From assembly GCF_008831285.2 (NCBI RefSeq), contig NC_045144.1, positions 8,657,886-8,717,885 of the forward strand: DNA of 60,000 nt. The letters run 5' to 3'. Under the pieces are notes generated by a model, which saw only the letters and a program-made list of their open reading frames with translations, had not been told where the DNA came from and ran no database searches. The translations under genes and the position numbers were made by a program. This document shows positions 42,299 to 54,345 of this stretch, in pieces; within the stretch, counting starts at the first letter, position 1, and the number at the start of each line of letters is the position of its first letter. Origin of the DNA: Nymphaea colorata (lineage: Eukaryota; Streptophyta; Magnoliopsida; Nymphaeales; Nymphaeaceae).

Positions 42299-45200
42299 AA
42301 TAAATTATCGGTTGCTGCACTGGAGCCACCCCCACACCTGCACCCACATTTGGTGAGAGCAAGTGACTTACCAATTAGATATATGATGCAGCACTACATT
42401 GAACAGAATACAGCTAGGTAATGGAAATCCAACCTGACTTCTCCAGTTTTGCAGATTGTGCTCTCCAAAACCTTTTAAAGGCATGACAACTGATACTCTT
42501 GGCAAGTTTATCTGGTTGTAGTGATCAAGATCATTTACATCATCACATAGAAATGCGAAGCTGTTTCCTCTCTTAATCTGAACCTTCATTTTTCTAATCT
42601 CTCTATTCCTGTAAAAGGATAAACATCAAGCACTGGAAAAGGTCATCTTTTTATTGTACTCGAGGCAATAAAAAATTAGTGTTTGAGCAATGGACCATAA
42701 TACCATGGCAATATGTATGAATTATTGTCAGAAATGTCCTTATCACTTATCAGGATTTGACCAGGTAAGTTTACTCCTGGTATTAGACCGAAAGTTTGCT
42801 TTTCACGGAAAAACCTCAGGAATTCAAAAATCAAACATATAAAAAATAACAGAAAAAAAATATGAAAAATTGAGTTTTCCACTAATTTTCTTAAAAAACA
42901 TTCATCAATGCCCAAATAGTTATTAATTTATTAAAATAAACATCAAAAGACTAAAACACCACAAAAATAAAAAGCATGAAAACAAGATATTTTCATTTTT
43001 CTGAATTTTTTCATAATATCACAAATTTTCCTTTCTTCTTTGTTTTTTTTTTAACTTTCCCATATTTTTGAGCTTTTCTTGAAAATCCAGCCATGTTTAT
43101 GACAATGACATGAGATATTATGCACTAAAAGTTTCCAAAGAATTTGATTGTATTTATAATTTTGAAAAGATAATAAAACAAAGACTCTCTAGTTTAAAAT
43201 GACAAGAGATCTTCAATAAGCAACTAGCCACAAAAAGCACTCAAAAAAGAAGAAACATAGATGTGGACCAATGGATTTATTTATGTACCATATTTTAATA
43301 GTCAAATCATCATAAAAGTGCTTATTAATGTTATCATAATCTCCCTAGACAGAAAATAACTCATCCATGTGCCCAGTCCAGAGAATTACAAGCATTGAAT
43401 GGCAAAAGTCATGATAAAAGGTGAAAAGGTGTATATCAAGGTGACCCAATGTATATCATGGACATGACTAAGTCTGGAATCAGGTATGATTCTGCTCCTA
43501 CATGGCACACAACTCAGTAATTCTATAAGAAAATGCACCTTATGTCAAATAAAATCCCAAATTGTGCAGAAAATCATACTCCAAGTACTCAATTAGAACT
43601 GTTTCTCAGGCCCAACCAATCCCCTTGAAAAATATAAAAGAAGGATTGACAGTGCAATATGACATTTCATTATAGACGTACTAAGGAAAGAACCATGCAA
43701 AAGGTCCTAATATTCTGCATTTTTCATGTGAAATCACAGATGCTAAATTCCTAATCTTCTGCATTGATCACGAAGTCACAGCCACAAAGACCCGAACCTG
43801 CATTTCTATGTACCATGATGTCCCAAGCACCTTAGAAGCTAATAAATGGCCCCTACAACAATATCTACCACATATGCTTATGTAAGAATAATTCTGTCCT
43901 CATTATTCAAAATAATAAGAAAGTCCCTCGAGTTCTTATGATAGGAAACTGTAAGCCATTAAACAAAAAAAAAAAATCTCTCCTTTGCATAGTATTTGCC
44001 CATTTGGAAGGGAAAAAGAACAGCAACAAGAAGATCAACAAAGAGTATCATAGGAACCGTTTATCTTTTCAGAGATTAACAAGATGATGTAAACAAAATG
44101 ATACCCCAAACAATATATGTCACGTTTTCATGAAAACAATAGAGATGTCAATGCATGTAACCATAACCACAAATATGGTTCTCGGTTTCATATCGGCAAG
44201 GTTTTTCTAGGATATTAATTGAGCAAAGTTGTTTTTTTAGGGAAAAAACTTGGAGTTTTTTTGAAAAATAAAAAAATCAAAATGTTAGGTAAAAATACAA
44301 GAAATGAAAAACTAATAAGTATTTGTATATTGAATTTAGGAGGTCATCTTAAATACCTAAAACAAGAGGAAATAAAACAATGAAACAAAAGTTGAAAGAA
44401 TAAAAACAGAAAATGAAATAAAAAAAATGAAAAAATCGATAAAATCACGTTAAAATCATGATAAATTCATTTTAGCATTTTTAATATATCGTGATATTTT
44501 CCCATCTTTATTTTCCTCTTTTTTTAACATTTTCTTTATTTTTTGTTAACATACTCAACAGCTAAAATACCTGACATGAGCAGCAAAGGCCCAGCCTAGA
44601 GCAAGCGTTAGGCAAATTATACACCCCTGCAGACACAAAGACATCATAAGAAAAACTATCGAAAGAGAAAACAAAGAAAGAAAAGGCAAGCAGAAAAATG
44701 TAATAATGTATACGCACTTTGAAGGGACAAAGCAGACAGCGCGGTCTTATGAAAATATGGCAGTGGCCATGCTCTAAATGAATAGGAATTGACACTATTG
44801 AATAGAAGGTGAAAGGAAATTTGGCTGTTACCGATGGATGCATATAACATGAGATGAAACTCTTGCTGTTATAGCATATCCAGAACTCAATAAACACCAA
44901 CACAGGGAATGAAATGGATCATAATGCCTCATTAGAGTTCAACTTTGACATGATCAATGATGCTCAGCAATTAAAATGATGAAAAGATGATAATAAGCAA
45001 GTAAACAAGTTAAACAGACCATAATGCAATGTCATCACAGAAGCTAATCTGTTAGTATTCTTGAACAACCTTGTCCAACTGCCAAACCATGAAGAGACAC
45101 AAGAAACCACTGGTTTGATCTCCAAATAAAATGACGTGATATTCAACAGAACCACTAGCAATTGAATCTAAAACCCATTCTATGATGCATAAGTCTCTTC

Positions 45201-46463
45201 AAGAGAGTCTAGTAAAATAATGCCTGCTCCAAGGTACAAGGGATCAAACGTAGACTTCAGGTGAATGGCAAGCAGTAGGTCGAACACTGCATAATCACAA
45301 GGAACTGTATATTGGATTGATCCAAGGACGTCTACTTCCCATCAGAATAATCTCTTTCAGCTCACAATGTGCCATGTGGCTGTGTAGAACCCGATCTTCA
45401 ACATGAGCATGAAAAACCAGACCGGATATTGCAGTATCATGTGTCTCACCTGCTGTTTGAGGCTCATAACATTGGAAACTCTTATCACATCCAGTGAACC
45501 ACACAGAGTTCAGTTTCTCTCCTGTACGGGGTCCTCCAACAACAGATCTTGAAATTTTTTCCCTCAGTGGCATTTCTTTGTGTAAGAAAATATAATGTTT
45601 TTTTTCTGTTTACCAATGACCACGTATTTGAATTCCGATTCCATGACATCACTATTACGGCCATTAGCAATGCCATTCATTTTATCAATTTTCCTAGCAT
45701 CATCCTCACCAGCTGAGCAGGTACCAAATGGACATTGTCAGGAGCGATACTGGTCGCTCAATACCATTTTCATTCACAAGAATAAAGGTATAACTTAATC
45801 CTATACTGCTCCCTGGTTTATGAACGCTTTCAGATAAAATAGGACTTTTGTTATTCAAGAAAGTAATATCGTTTTCAACCAAGCACATTGCTGGGTCAAA
45901 CCGGTGAACTTGTTGCAATCAGCACCTCTCGTCTATACCACGAGGAACAAAAATGGTCCGGCAAGCTTTCTCACAAAGACAGACTTCACTTCCGCTGTCA
46001 TCGACCTCAGAGAAGTGGTCAACAAGGTCCATAGCCTCCTCTATTTTCTCAACGTTGAGAGTGACGTTTGAGGAAATCAATCTATCAAAGGCGTAGAGAA
46101 AAATCTCAACATAGGCGACTTTCAGACGAAAAAAACGAAATACCAATGAAATAATTCGACAAGTTCGAAATGAATTTAGACCCGAGCTTTTGAAAATTTC
46201 AACAACAAAGAGAACGCAAAAACAAAAGAACGGTATACGAAGAAGGCAAGCGAGTTCCTTTTCTGCACCCTGCGACAAAATTCAGTAACCAATCACACCA
46301 GACAACCAATACGAAGCATCCGAACCGAAATCGACAGTGAGGCAGGAGTGAAAATAGGAAACAAGAAATGCCCAACCTGAATCTGCACGAAGACCGCGAG
46401 AGGGCTGCACAGTGCATTGCTGGCCGCGATGAGGAACAAGTCGACCCGCCCCATCGTGACCAT
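33256..46463 (-). CDS. GCS: Ceramide glucosyltransferase (glucosylceramide synthase, GT21), 14 coding exons, one frameshift
   Basis: It makes glucosylceramide from ceramide and UDP-glucose at ER/Golgi membranes. Exons (minus): 46463-46377, 44626-44571, 42608-42434, 41849-41748, 40511-40440, 38504-38388, 38308-38231, 37251-37189, 37091-36995, 35643-35565, 35473-35272, 34153-34008, 33906-33793 and 33405-33256. All have GT-AG borders and matching phases, for about 512 codons, close to plant homologues (about 520). Landmarks: N-terminal hydrophobic anchor (about 20-47), 'PRVSVVMPLKGFGEHNL', Asp126 (ESIEDPAYH), DDD at 181-183 (LFLDDDVRLHPGT), 'FIQTGYPLDLPSG', 'GGYSDDMTLA' (Asp274-275), 'HPLASDL' then 'RYWNYLRKQ', and C-terminal membrane segments with 'QSINWSGVRYHL' and 'QWRQPKKFD'. 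One T is missing in a T run at 35360-35362, which shifts the frame after residue about 346 and brings a stop at 35326-35328. Start: first ATG (MVTMGRVDLF); the second, three codons later, is possible. Confidence 0.95.
35326..35366 (-). other. Frameshift and premature stop in ceramide glucosyltransferase exon 11
   Basis: The minus strand reads TCCTGGGGTTTGTTATG. The conserved protein reads through 'YLSWG' in one frame and continues as 'FVMPYFMALFHI' in the next, so one base (a T after GGGG) is missing. As written, 11 aberrant codons lead to TAG at 35326-35328 and a 357-residue product lacking the C-terminal membrane segments. Downstream exons 12-14 stay intact and in phase if one base is allowed for. 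Either the allele is recently broken or this is a homopolymer error in the assembly. Confidence 0.9.
38655..38862. repeat. Tandem duplication of about 105 bp in an intron
   Basis: 'accagaaaat' starts similar units at 38661 and 38766. Both contain 'ggcaaggaaatatg' or 'agcaaggaaatatg' and 'ttttactaa(t/a)tcta'. It lies in the intron between coding exons 5 and 6 of the glucosyltransferase gene. Confidence 0.75.
39811..39881. repeat. (TA)n(GA)n microsatellite in intron
   Basis: A long TA run followed by a GA run, inside the large intron between glucosyltransferase coding exons 5 and 6. Confidence 0.9.
42205..42373. repeat. Short GTCACAYGGGTGC-family element in intron
   Basis: The ends 'aagtcacacaggtgcaggg' and '...cctgcacccac...gtgactta' are imperfect inverted repeats around an (AT)n core. 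It matches the family in the 12.3-13.3 kb intron of the other gene and lies between glucosyltransferase coding exons 3 and 4. Confidence 0.55.
42760..43090. repeat. AT-rich segment resembling the ATAGCCACAAATATC MITE
   Basis: Contains 'tttgcttttcacggaaaaacctcaggaattcaaaaatcaaa', like the interior of the MITE copies at 15.4 and 44.2 kb but diverged. It is in the intron between glucosyltransferase coding exons 2 and 3. Boundaries are uncertain. Confidence 0.3.
44160..44560. repeat. Second copy of the ATAGCCACAAATATC MITE
   Basis: It begins 'ataaccacaaatat' and shares a long near-identical core with 15391-15770 (for example 'tcaaaatgttaggtaaaaat', 'gaaatgaaaaactaataagt' and 'tttaggaggt'). The right end lacks the terminal repeat. 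It stops about 10 bp before glucosyltransferase coding exon 2 (44571-44626), near the exon's donor side. Confidence 0.7.
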
Positions 46464-46990
46464 CCTGAAGCCCCGGCCGGAGATCCAAAACGGTAAGTAC
46501 AAGAACTAGGCAGCGACTGCACAGGAACCAGGACAGCTCGAGACCTGGGCAGCACCTGTCACATCTCCATCCCTCACAACATGAGCAGAAGAGCCGGAAG
46601 ACGAAATGCTAGATCTCGAGAAAGCACCCTAGTCAGCAAGATGACGACCCAGATAGCGAGAGCGCTGAACTGGAGTAAATCTAGGGACTCCAGAAAGAAG
46701 AAGAAAAAGAAGGGAAGAAGAGGAGAGAAAGGGGAGTTTTATTGGGTCCAGGCGGGGATTAGGGAAAGCAGAGCTGGAACAGGCTTGCAGCCACAAGCTG
46801 GGGGGGCCTGCAATGGGAGGGGCTTTCTCTGCTGAAAAATGCCAAAACAGGAAGGAGGAAAGTGAAGGAGAAGCAGGCGGAGGCGAGAGAGCGCAGTTGC
46901 TTGTCGTCCAACTGCTGGTCGTACGAAATTACGGTTCTGTCCCTTTCTGGATTTCGACTCTTTCGGATCTCCACGGGTCCGATACTGAAC
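46464..46990 (-). promoter_or_regulatory. 5' leader and promoter region of the ceramide glucosyltransferase gene
   Basis: A GC-richer, pyrimidine-rich (minus-strand) stretch just upstream of the ATG, typical of a plant 5' UTR. It contains two minimal upstream open frames, if transcribed: ATG-TTG-TGA (46574-46582) and ATG-GAG-ATG-TGA (46559-46570). Plus-strand frames through it (for example 46581-46835) are Arg/Lys-rich shadows of the CT-rich leader. The transcription start is not visible. Confidence 0.45.
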
Positions 46991-47926
46991 AGGAAGCACC
47001 TACGAAGATGTCTTTCTCCCAATGAGATTGGATACAACTGGCTTGAGTCTCCAACCAACTGGACAAGATGAGCAAGATTCATCACTCGGACGAGGTTTCA
47101 AGCCTTTTATTCTTTTTGCTTTTGAGGTCCTGAATTACATTAGAGTAGAACACAGCCGTTTACACGACCCCTGCCCCAGATATGGGAATTTCTATTCACA
47201 TATACAATTGTGTATTTTCAAACTTGAGATAAAAATATATTACAAGAACAATTCTAATGATCTGATTTCAAACTTTAAACTGAAGATTAATTCAGCATTA
47301 CTCAAAATCTGCATTTACTGAAAAATAAATGAGCAGAGTCCGCCGCTGGGAAAAGAAGAGATCAAAAAAATTGCTATTTAAGTAAACTAAATCTAACAAG
47401 ACACACTGGATTACCATCTCCCGGGGTGATCTGGGAAGGATTTGGGACTCAGAAATATGGATTAGTGTTTTGTACTCGTACTGATAAAACTGAAAAGAAA
47501 TGGCATGGACTTTTCTTTTTAAGGCAAGACTGGTTGTCAAGATTTTTATCTGTTTAAGGAGGAAGAATCCAAAAAAAAAAAAAAAATGGAGAGTCCATGA
47601 AGTGAATCCAATAAAGAAGGAAATCTAGGAAATTGGGAGAGAGACAGAGAAAGTTAGTTCCTTTGCAGAATGCTCGTTTCTTCTGCATCAATGCTGCAGA
47701 CGATGGCTGCTCATCCAGTGCATATCTCCCCCTTTCGATGGTTACTGAAACTGATTGATTGGGCAGGATGGCATGCTACACCCATGTCTCAGTTTGATTT
47801 TTGAATGCTGCTTTCTTGATGGTATTGAATGGTGCTTTCTTTCTTTCTTGATGGTATTGAAAAGTATTGATTTTAGGCCCAGTGGTTCAAATTTTGAATG
47901 GTGCTTGGTGAGTGCCGCAGTTCTTT

Positions 47927-47975
<49 letters not shown>

Positions 47976-47984
47976 TCTCTCTCC

Positions 47985-48018
<34 letters not shown>

Positions 48019-49392
48019 ACATGGTCTCTCTTCGGTGCTGATGTGACTCCTTTTCTTTGCCATGCCTTTTTCTAATGAACATCTCTATTTTGCTTATCTC
48101 ACTCTAGTTTAATCCCAAACAGCTCCTCATCGGGCCATCAATTCATGTGAAAAAGAACATAACTTGGTTACATATTCATAGCATTGAAAAAATAATATCT
48201 TAAATACAATCCCATTTGACATTTCACGTTATAAGTTTCTGATGATCATTTTGTAAAGAGAGCCGCCATTATCTCATGGGCAGACGCACATTTTCAAAAA
48301 TAGTTTCCTTTTACTAACATATGTATACATTTAGTACTAATGCATTTGGATTTATCATGAAAGTTAGGATTCTTATGTAACCAAAAATGAATATAAAGCC
48401 AACGCTATGGCATGAGACTATAAATATCATATATAGTTTGCCAGTTGTTTGTTTGATATAACAATGTTCACATATGAACATTTCAATTTTCACAAAAGAT
48501 CTCCAAAAATTCTTGGCAGTGAGTTTTTTTTTTTTTTCAGCCAATACATCTTAATCAACATGCCAGTTACTCACAACCACTTTCATACTATCAGCAAGAA
48601 TAAGAAGAGAGCTGCAATCATTATCAAAGTTGATAGAGTCAACATTTAGAACAAATTGAGAAAGCATTCATTGAAAAACTCAAATTACAGATTAGAAACT
48701 TTATCATAAAAGATGTTCATGCATGTCTATAACTAATGTCACAAGTCTGGTGGTGACTTTTTTATGGAAATTCTAGGTTTCAACCTCCTAATGTGCCCTC
48801 AACATTTAAAACTACCATTAAGAGTAGTTAAATGCTCCCTTTACACTCCCTCTCTCTCTCTCTCTCTCTATAGGGTAGGCTACTCAATCCTTATAAATGG
48901 GGCACATGTTGTATCCTCCCATCATGTGCAACGCCAACTCCATAATTTGACATTTTCCCAATTTTGTCATTAATCATTTGTTGTTAATGGAGAAAGCGAT
49001 TTCCATTTGACTGATTCTCTATTCATGTTAGGCATCTACACCTTTAAAATGAACCTTTTCATTTTATTCTTTCAACACTGCTGGTCAACTTAGAATAGAT
49101 ACATTGTCAACAAAAAAGTTGTTATGCTATGCTATGTCAGAGAGTCATTTCTTTTATGTTATATTATTTAAGTGAGTTATCTCTTTCCAAAGTGAATGTC
49201 ATCTTCATCATATCAAAAAATGAAAATTGTCAACAAAATCTACCTCTAATTTGAAACTCTAATAGGTGAACTGTGGCTTACCTAGTGAAGAAGAGATACA
49301 GCTTGCTTGCTATCAACCACCATAGAATAAGAAAAATGCACGTATTTGACAGCCATATTATTATGGTGCAAAGGGAATGCAGGTGGGGGCGG
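46991..49392. other. No gene; microsatellites
   Basis: No protein-like frame. A (CT)n run at 47932-47983 followed by a (TA)n run to about 48018, a poly-A of 16 at about 47570-47586, and a second (CT)n at about 48850-48868. Confidence 0.5.
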
Positions 49393-49414
49393 CATGTGGG
49401 CAATTGCCCACATG
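49393..49414. repeat. 22-bp perfect palindrome
   Basis: The half-site CATGTGGGCAA is followed directly by its exact inverse complement. It sits in a G/C-rich patch followed by 'ggatccccaaaaatt', which resembles the patch at 55.99-56.04 kb ('gggcccccatccaaaaatt'), so it is probably part of an old transposable element end. Confidence 0.8.
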
Positions 49415-49559
49415 GATCCCCAAAAATTGCTTACTTTTATATTAATATTTATTAGTATTTTTTTATTTACACATTGATATTCCTTAAAAATTTTAAATTT
49501 TATGCGTAGTGCCCTTAGCTTGAATTTTCTAGCTCTTCCCCTACTATGGTGAGAATCGT

Positions 49560-50075
49560 AACGGATGATTTTGGTAACCTTTCACACTACCAAGTTGAAG
49601 CGTAGGGGTTCAAATCTCTATTATTTTTTGAGAGAGTGAATGTTCAGTTTTCATTCTTATAATGCTAGAAACAAGTATGCATCATTTAACAAAAATATTG
49701 CATGCCAAAAAATCTATGTATGTCTATGTATCATGAAGTGGAACAAATAACTCATTTACAATGGCTAGCAAAATTTTTGGAATGCCCAACCCATTGGAGT
49801 TGAGACTTGACGTCATGCACCTAATATTTGTCTAAGCATGGCAGCATAGGTCTCATATGCCACATGAGGTTTGTACACAATCAAACATATATAGAATTCG
49901 GTCTTTGTTCCTCTGTCTTCCCTTTCACCTTTCTCCTTTTCCCCAACTTATATCTCTCTTATTCTCCTTCTTAATATCATAATTGGCAATCCCCGTGATT
50001 CGAACTCAGATCAACCAAAAGTTGGGTTATTGGTTAGCAAGTTGACTCAATTACTCAACTTGGGGGTTGAGGAAG
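49560..50075. repeat. Two possible tRNA-derived SINE remnants (box B-like sites)
   Basis: GGTTCAAATC at 49607-49616 (plus) and GAGTTCGAATC at 49997-50007 (minus) match the pol III box B consensus. The second has a 'GAGTCAACTTGC' box A-like stretch about 50-60 nt upstream on the same strand. Neither folds into an evident full tRNA, and no poly-A tail or target duplication was found. Confidence 0.3.
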
Positions 50076-51040
50076 ATAAATTTTATAGTGCATTTTTGTT
50101 TCAGATAGATGAAGAAAGTAAGTCTGTCAAGACTTTATGATGTAAAGTGATTCTATGTTTATATATTTAGTAAAATTGATGGTTAGATGTCCAAACAAGA
50201 CAATGACTTATTGCTTTCTTTTCATTAGCAAGCTGTACAGAGTGAATACGAATATAAGTTTACAACATGACAAAAAAACAGTTTAAAGCCATTACTTATT
50301 GGTATATCTTTTTGTTCACAAAATAATAAACTTTGCTTTTGTACCAACTCAAGACAAAAAAAAAGAACCTAATATGTGCGTGTGTGGCAGCTAGAGTTTC
50401 ATGTCAGGGCTAGCATTCATATGTAAAATCAATCTAATAGGAGGCAAAAAAAAAACCATTTACATTGCATATATACCAAGGTTTTGCCAAGTTTGACATC
50501 CTTAACTCATATGTCACTCTACCACTAGCGTGAGTGATGTTCTAGTGCACAAGCATTGAAAATCCTCATCATGGTATAGGAAAAGTAGGACCTTGATGGT
50601 GATTTAAGAGTTTTTTTTCATTTTCTAATAATCGAAAAATGATTATGTGTGTGTGTGTGTTATTTTTTATTTTTACAACTTTAGTAGAAGATTAGTTGTT
50701 TGTAAAGTATCACAAAAAAGTAGATGATCCTTTATCTTCTGTAAGGTCCTTGAATAGTGGAACAAGGTACATTTGTATGATGATCTTTTACATTTTTATA
50801 GTTAGTATGCTTATAAAAATGAAGATTTTTTATCTTTATATGACACATGCTAAATAATTCCTTATATATATAATATATAAACAATATTGTCATGTGTTGG
50901 ATAGTTGCTAGATGGCTTCGTTAAAAAGGACCATGGGTCATCATTGAAGCTACCATAGCTATTACCAATTTAATAATTATTTTTTAGCAACAATTTTTTA
51001 AATTTTAACCATCTGACAACATCCACACATGGCAACATTG
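50076..51040. other. No gene seen
   Basis: AT-rich DNA with only short frames and a small (GT)n at about 50645-50660. Confidence 0.5.
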
Positions 51041-51044
51041 AACT

Positions 51045-51240
51045 TATATATGTAGTTAAATTATAGTTGTTTGAAAATAAATCTATGATGTGCCTCCCAT
51101 TGGAACTAATTATGTCCAATTAAACAATACGAGACCGAAGTGAAGTGTCATATATATAGTTAAGTTAAGAGTTGTTTGAAAATGAACCTCTGATGCATCT
51201 CCAAATTATAACTAATTATGTCATAATTAAACAATACTCA
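51045..51240. repeat. Tandem duplication of about 105 bp
   Basis: 'gttgtttgaaaat' at 51066 and 51171 lies in units that also share 'tatatagttaa', 'aactaattatgtc' and 'aattaaacaatac' at matched spacing. Confidence 0.75.
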
Positions 51241-51729
51241 TGGTAGGGCAGGGAAACTTTAATATTGTATTACACATGGGTATGCATTAATAACAAGATG
51301 TGTTTCAGAAAGAAATGAATATCATTCATTTACATCTGAGGTTAATGGCCAACTACATATAATGTTGAACATACTTATCTTGAATAATTCACAAAACGAT
51401 TGTTGTATGTATATACAGACATTGTCCTTATGTGAATGCATGTTCCGTGAATGTGATTATCATTGTTATAACCTGATATGTTTTGTAAATGTTTGGGAAT
51501 GATACTTGTTATTCAACCATATGTATTTTTATTTAATCTCCCACAAATCATTGAGTGTAATGTGACTTCTGTGGGCTTCAATAATATTTCTATTGGAGTC
51601 ATATGAAGAATTTAAGGTATGCAGTGTCTATGCTATGAACTTATCATTCATATTTTGGCCAATTGTATTACTTTCACGGGAAAAACCATAACACTGACTT
51701 TGAGACTGCAACATTGGTAGAATTTTGGA

Positions 51730-52533
51730 TAGGGCTGCACAACGAGTGGAGCAACTCGAGTTCAACTTGTTAAAGCTCGGCTCGAGCTCGAGTTTGAGTT
51801 TGAGATCAAGTTTGCTTTTTTTTTTTTTTGTTAGATGAGCCAAGCTTGAGTTGATGGTTCAGCTCGACTATTTCCTTTAGTCGAGTTCAAGTTCCTCTAA
51901 GTTTGGCTGGTTTAACTCACCTCAACTTGATAAAAAAAGAATGGGTGTTTACGATTGACTGGCAACAAGATACCAATCTTCTCTCTCTCACTCAAGGGTT
52001 TCACGAGCTAGTAAAGTTTGCATGCATTGTTATCGAGCATATAACCATTTCTTTGTCATTAACCATATTGGCACATGAAATTTTGTGCACCAATATAGCG
52101 CATATAACCAGCTTTACTCAGGAGTAGCTTTACTCAGGAGTGAGGGTCTCTCCCTTGCCTGTAAGCGAGGGTTTTCAAACCCTCATTTTAACCCTTGCTT
52201 GTAATCCTTGCTCGAGGGTTTAAGAAAGGGTTCTAATTCTTCTGGAACCCTCACTCCTTCACCCAAGGTTTCAATTCTCTATCCGTTATTGTTTTTTAGA
52301 TTTTAGAAAAACAGATTGATTCATCTGCAACATGTGCCTTGCACTGCCTGCCTCCGCTGAAATTTCCTTTATAGAAATGTGGCCGCTACTACTTCGGCTG
52401 CCATTGACCCAAAGGAGTCAAGTTCGAGCTTCATCACTGTCGATCAAGTCAAGCTCATATGTGGCTCAAGCTTAGTAAAACAAGAGTTGAGTCGGGCCGA
52501 ACTTGAGCTGGACTCGGCTCATGTACAGCCCTA
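51730..52533. mobile_element. Non-autonomous hAT-like element, 804 bp, with 8-bp target duplication
   Basis: The ends TAGGGCTGCACAACGAG and the inverse of TAGGGCTGTACATGAG form imperfect terminal inverted repeats. They are flanked by attttgga (51722-51729) and gttttgga (52534-52541), an 8-bp target duplication with one mismatch, as expected for hAT elements. Subterminal regions are rich in 'gctcgag' and 'gagttcaa(g/c)tt' repeats in both orientations. There is no transposase frame. Confidence 0.75.
52136..52258. repeat. 123-bp nested foldback inside the hAT-like element
   Basis: A perfect 12-bp inverted repeat, AGGAGTGAGGGT / ACCCTCACTCCT, bounds it. The interior is itself built of short 'gagggtt' / 'aaccct' inverted pieces. 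It is immediately preceded by a 16-bp direct duplication of 'agctttactcaggagt', of which the second copy overlaps the foldback end. Confidence 0.7.
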
Positions 52534-52541
52534 GTTTTGGA

Positions 52542-54009
52542 GATGCTGAAGCCATGTAAGGCCAACGTAGTGCTAAGTCCAATAGTGGTGATTAAGAAAA
52601 TTCTGGAGGCTGGTGATTAATCTATGAACTTGTAAATTTGCACATTTTTTTTATGTGAAACCTAAATGTGATGTACATTTGAGCTGTTTGTTATACTGTG
52701 AAAGATGAAATGACAAGACGAAAGCATCATTCACATTTCAGAGAAACGCCATCTTGACCAATATCAAGAGTTTCATGGCTTTCATTTAAATTCAGTGTCC
52801 TTTACATAATTGCTTTATTTGTTTATACAACTATATTTAGTTTTCGAATGAAATTGGCGCACAGAGAGTTTGAGAGAATCAGCTGCATCGAATCAGTAAT
52901 GAAATAATCGGTAAATTATATCAATAGTATTAATGGTTCTTGAATGAAATCGTATAACATAAAGATTGAGAGAAGTTGAATCAGAATTTGAAACCATTTA
53001 TAAAATCATATCAGAATTGAAAATATGCATATTTTATATAAAAAATATGGGGAGCAAAAGAAACCAAAAAATTTTAAAAATATGAAAAATAATCTTAATG
53101 TTTCAAAATTATGCCAAGTGTCATTTTGGACTCAATTAGCTGTTGTATTAAATCGAAAAGGGCCTGCTTGATTTTGAATTGGCCGCTTTTAACGATGTCA
53201 CTGTTCAAACGCTCAACGTCATTCCACTCTCCCGAGTAATCCAACTAACAAAAGAATCCAATGTAAAATTTTTCAAAATCAAATATGAGAGTCGATAAAT
53301 AGGAATATCAATATATGCGATTTGAATCTGGCTAAAATGTTTTGAAAAAAACAATTATAAAAAAAAAAATTAACATTCGACTAAGGAATCAAATCGGATT
53401 TGAATCTAAGAAATAACATCTGGTCAGATTTGGTATGTATAAATATTTGATTGGCTTCGGAGCCAGATCAAATTTAGTTTAATACTTTTACATTTTGAGA
53501 ATCAGGCAGAATCAGTTAAAAATTCAAATTCAAATTCAAATCCAAATATGTATGTAAAAATCAGATTTGGATTTGCATATAACTTTTACTTATTGATATT
53601 CAAATCCGAATATATGAATATTAAAAAAAAAGATTAAGAGTATATTTAATTTTAATCCGATTTTTTAACATTTCTATTGATAAAATCTAAAACTCCCACG
53701 GATTTGCTTGAACTTAAAGCTTCAAGTATAAACTAGACCGAGGCGAGTATCAGACATTTTGCACGCCTTGCTGCTTTTCGAATCCACCCTTTAAATGGAA
53801 TTCGTCGTTCACGTTTTCATGGTGAACTTTGTTCTTAATTTGTTCCACTCCATGGTAAAAAATTGAAAGAATTTTTGGGTCAATAAAATGGAATATATTT
53901 TGCTATAAATTCAATATTCTTGGAAATTTTCAAAAATTAAAGTAAAATTAAATATTTCTGATTTACTTTCGAATTCATATCCACGTTGAACTAACTAAAA
54001 TTAGTATCG
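52542..54009. other. No gene seen
   Basis: AT-rich with many short 'attcaaatt' and 'gaatc' motifs. No coding frame or RNA gene could be supported. Confidence 0.5.
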
Positions 54010-54345
54010 ACTCAGGTTGCACATGGACCAGTGTCGTCAGATCCATGGACTTGCGCCGTTGTGGATTTGGATCCGAAAGAGGTGGAGGGGCGATTTCGAC
54101 CTTTCGTTAGAAACAACGGTCGTCGAAAGGGTAATTACGTCTTTCTGGAGATGTATCCTAACGGGAGCACGCCTGTCGCCAACTGGCCATTTCGCCTGCA
54201 CATGTCTGATGTTGAGAGATTCGAATATTCTTTAATGGCCGCTCTGCCTTCTAATAATTCACGAACGAGGCTTCGGCCTTCCTTTAAAAAAAATGAAAGA
54301 ACGATGGAGGAAGAAAGAGCGAGAGGGGTAGGAAAGGACTGTTAG
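54010..54345 (+). other. Unidentified open frame of about 105 codons, possible gene fragment
   Basis: One frame (from about 54031) runs about 104 codons and ends TAG/TTAG-side at 54345. It has mixed, protein-like composition: 'VVDLDPKEVEGRFRPFVR', 'GNYVFLEMYPNG', 'WPFRLHMSDVERFEYS'. The DNA is markedly more GC-rich than its surroundings. I do not recognise a family. There is no good start context and no neighbouring exon. It could be an exon or a captured gene fragment inside a transposable element, or it may be chance. Confidence 0.35.

Noticed and set aside
46581-46835. 84-codon Arg/Lys-rich frame on the plus strand
   Set aside because: Antisense to the CT-rich leader of the ceramide glucosyltransferase gene; composition artefact.
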